DNA of 32,165 nt, taken from NCBI RefSeq assembly GCF_017115085.1, contig NZ_JABXKJ010000257.1, positions 1 to 32,165 on the forward strand. The letters run 5' to 3'. This document shows, piece after piece, positions 31,878-32,165 of the stretch. The notes under the pieces were generated by a model. That model was not told the DNA's origin. It ran no database searches and saw nothing but the letters and a program-made list of their open reading frames with translations. This stretch comes from Nostoc sp. NMS7. Its GTDB lineage: Bacteria; Cyanobacteriota; Cyanobacteriia; Cyanobacteriales; Nostocaceae. Position numbers and translations under genes: made by a program. Each line of letters begins with the position of its first letter. Position 1 is the first letter of the stretch.

Positions 31878-32165
31878 GGGTTGATATTCCTAGTACGGTG
31901 TCAAGGTATTATTCCATTACTGAATGTTATAACCCACATTCCACTTAATAGGATTTGATTAAGAAGAATTATCCACATTGACTACAGTGGTTCGATTAAA
32001 GTGAATTCCGTACCAAATGAGGGAACTGAATTTGTGATCTCTTACCAATTAAGGGAGATTATTATGGTTCTTCAGTACTTGTTATGCTAAATTATTAGTT
32101 ACAAATTCAAAAGGATATTAAAAATTGTATTAAAAAATTACTAAAAGCATTGCAATTATTGACAT

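Noticed and set aside
31878..32165. Possible gene start at the right edge
   Set aside because: AT-rich sequence without an open frame of useful length or a ribosome binding site.

Overview
The window reads as chromosomal DNA of a filamentous cyanobacterium of the Nostoc/Calothrix type. The octamer GCGATCGC (HIP1) occurs about twenty times, there are many short palindromic intergenic repeats, and the proteins are cyanobacterial in character. No tRNA, rRNA or CRISPR array was seen.

Left edge (1-2.5 kb): a graveyard of broken genes. It holds a 5'-truncated ParB-like partition gene, an IS630-type transposase that is frame-disrupted and loses its 3' half, and a reverse-strand Gfo/Idh/MocA oxidoreductase that is frameshifted and cut off at the same junction as the transposase.

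Region 2.5-13.7 kb, all on the minus strand: an envelope block. In transcription order it has a Spy/CpxP-like lipoprotein, a C-terminal processing protease (PDZ/S41), a membrane fusion protein, an RND pump whose start overlaps the adaptor stop, an SMI1/KNR4-HEAT protein, and a second RND pump. One adaptor with two pump subunits recalls MdtABC. No outer-membrane channel gene is present. Divergent from this block (14.1-16.0 kb) is a NarL-type two-component system, so the whole can be read as an envelope-stress sensing and response locus (inference).

Region 16-18.7 kb: a secreted TPR protein and a divergent Tat-exported LD-carboxypeptidase. About 0.86 kb of nested inverted-repeat elements follows, one of which can fold like a cloverleaf.

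Region 18.7-24.4 kb: a hopanoid side-chain locus. A nucleoside-phosphorylase protein (HpnG-like) is divergent from a compact RND transporter gene, which is translationally coupled to hpnA and followed by hpnH (adenosylhopane synthase, radical SAM). The RND gene carries an in-frame insert that looks like intergenic repeat DNA.

Region 24.4-25.5 kb: a degraded group II intron with an internally deleted, frame-broken maturase, an intact domain V, and a perfect 17-bp palindrome exactly at the frame break.

Region 25.5-32.2 kb: a peptidoglycan-binding/HEAT membrane protein, a MITE-like element, an EamA transporter, a 32-residue membrane microprotein, a 475-residue membrane protein of unknown function, a 44-residue ORF with the best ribosome binding site seen in the window and a terminator behind it, an MlaE-type lipid ABC permease, and a four-helix membrane protein. 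Much of the window serves the cell envelope: efflux, hopanoids, peptidoglycan recycling, lipid transport and stress sensing.
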